A stretch of 6,247 nucleotides of DNA from Burkholderiales bacterium (GTDB taxonomy: Bacteria; Pseudomonadota; Gammaproteobacteria; Burkholderiales; SG8-39), in contig SXNB01000055.1 in NCBI GenBank assembly GCA_005777205.1, positions 1-6,247 of the forward strand, read 5' to 3'. Positions 6,179-6,247 of this stretch are shown one piece after another (the first letter of the stretch is position 1; the number at the start of each line of letters is the position of its first letter). The notes under the pieces are model-generated. The model was given only the letters and a program-made list of their open reading frames with translations, ran no database searches and was not told where the DNA came from. The position numbers and the translations under genes are program-made.

Positions 6179-6247
6179 ATGATCCTCATACTCGAACAGA
6201 TCCTGAACGGCCTGCAGCTGGGGGTGATGCTGTTCCTGATGGCCGCC
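6179..6247 (+). CDS. LivH-like ABC transporter inner-membrane permease, N-terminal fragment
   Basis: Twenty-three codons run from the ATG at 6179 to the window edge: MILILEQILNGLQLG followed by VMLFLMAA. The xxLEQxLNGLQLGxxLFLxAA pattern is the typical start and first membrane helix of LivH family permeases, which form the channel with LivM. It lies directly behind the binding-protein gene, as in liv-type operons. No Shine-Dalgarno sequence precedes the ATG: the ten bases before it are the terminator T-run plus CC and one stem base. Efficient initiation may therefore need read-through and local RNA rearrangement. A start farther downstream would cut into the first helix and is unlikely. Confidence 0.8.
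   Translation, partial: MILILEQILNGLQLGVMLFLMAA

Noticed and set aside
1..6247. tRNA, rRNA, CRISPR array, insertion sequence or phage elements
   Set aside because: No cloverleaf-like sequence, regularly spaced repeats, transposase motifs or terminal inverted repeats were seen by eye.

Overview
The window is GC-rich with tightly packed genes and strong G/C third-position bias. Gene content and protein style suggest a betaproteobacterium (Burkholderiales or Rhodocyclales-like) that degrades aromatic acids. That placement is an inference from family resemblance; there is no rRNA or other taxonomic marker here.

Left part (1-3231, + strand): three genes are joined by 4-base stop/start overlaps. 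They are the C-terminal three quarters of a Kef-type K+/H+ antiporter with an RCK domain, a stand-alone FAD aromatic hydroxylase resembling salicylyl-CoA 5-hydroxylase or the hydroxylase half of 2-aminobenzoyl-CoA monooxygenase, and a zinc-containing sirtuin. The overlaps (GTGA at 1364-1367, ATGA at 2488-2491) mark one transcription unit with likely translational coupling.

Middle (3232-3893): no intact gene is visible. The stretch holds two degraded, convergently oriented gene remnants welded together near 3505-3512. One is an FkbM-type methyltransferase fragment on the + strand that apparently lost its SAM-binding core. The other is a sterol desaturase/fatty acid hydroxylase-like fragment on the - strand, with an in-frame TAA, a frame break and a missing C-terminal catalytic part. 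Positions 3232-3269 and 3856-3893 show nothing I can name.

Right part (3894-6247): a bicupin gentisate 1,2-dioxygenase-like gene on the - strand is divergent from a branched-chain amino acid-type (LivJ-like) ABC transporter gene set on the + strand. The gap is only 45 bases and AT-rich. The periplasmic binding protein gene is followed by a textbook intrinsic terminator that ends two bases before the ATG of a LivH-like permease, which runs off the window.

Taken together: the ABC system could import an aromatic acid, an off-window ligase could make its CoA thioester, the flavin enzyme could hydroxylate it, and the cupin enzyme could open the resulting gentisate ring. The sirtuin could keep the CoA ligase deacetylated, and the Kef system could protect against quinone-like electrophiles. 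The individual family calls are well supported; the joint pathway is a hypothesis.
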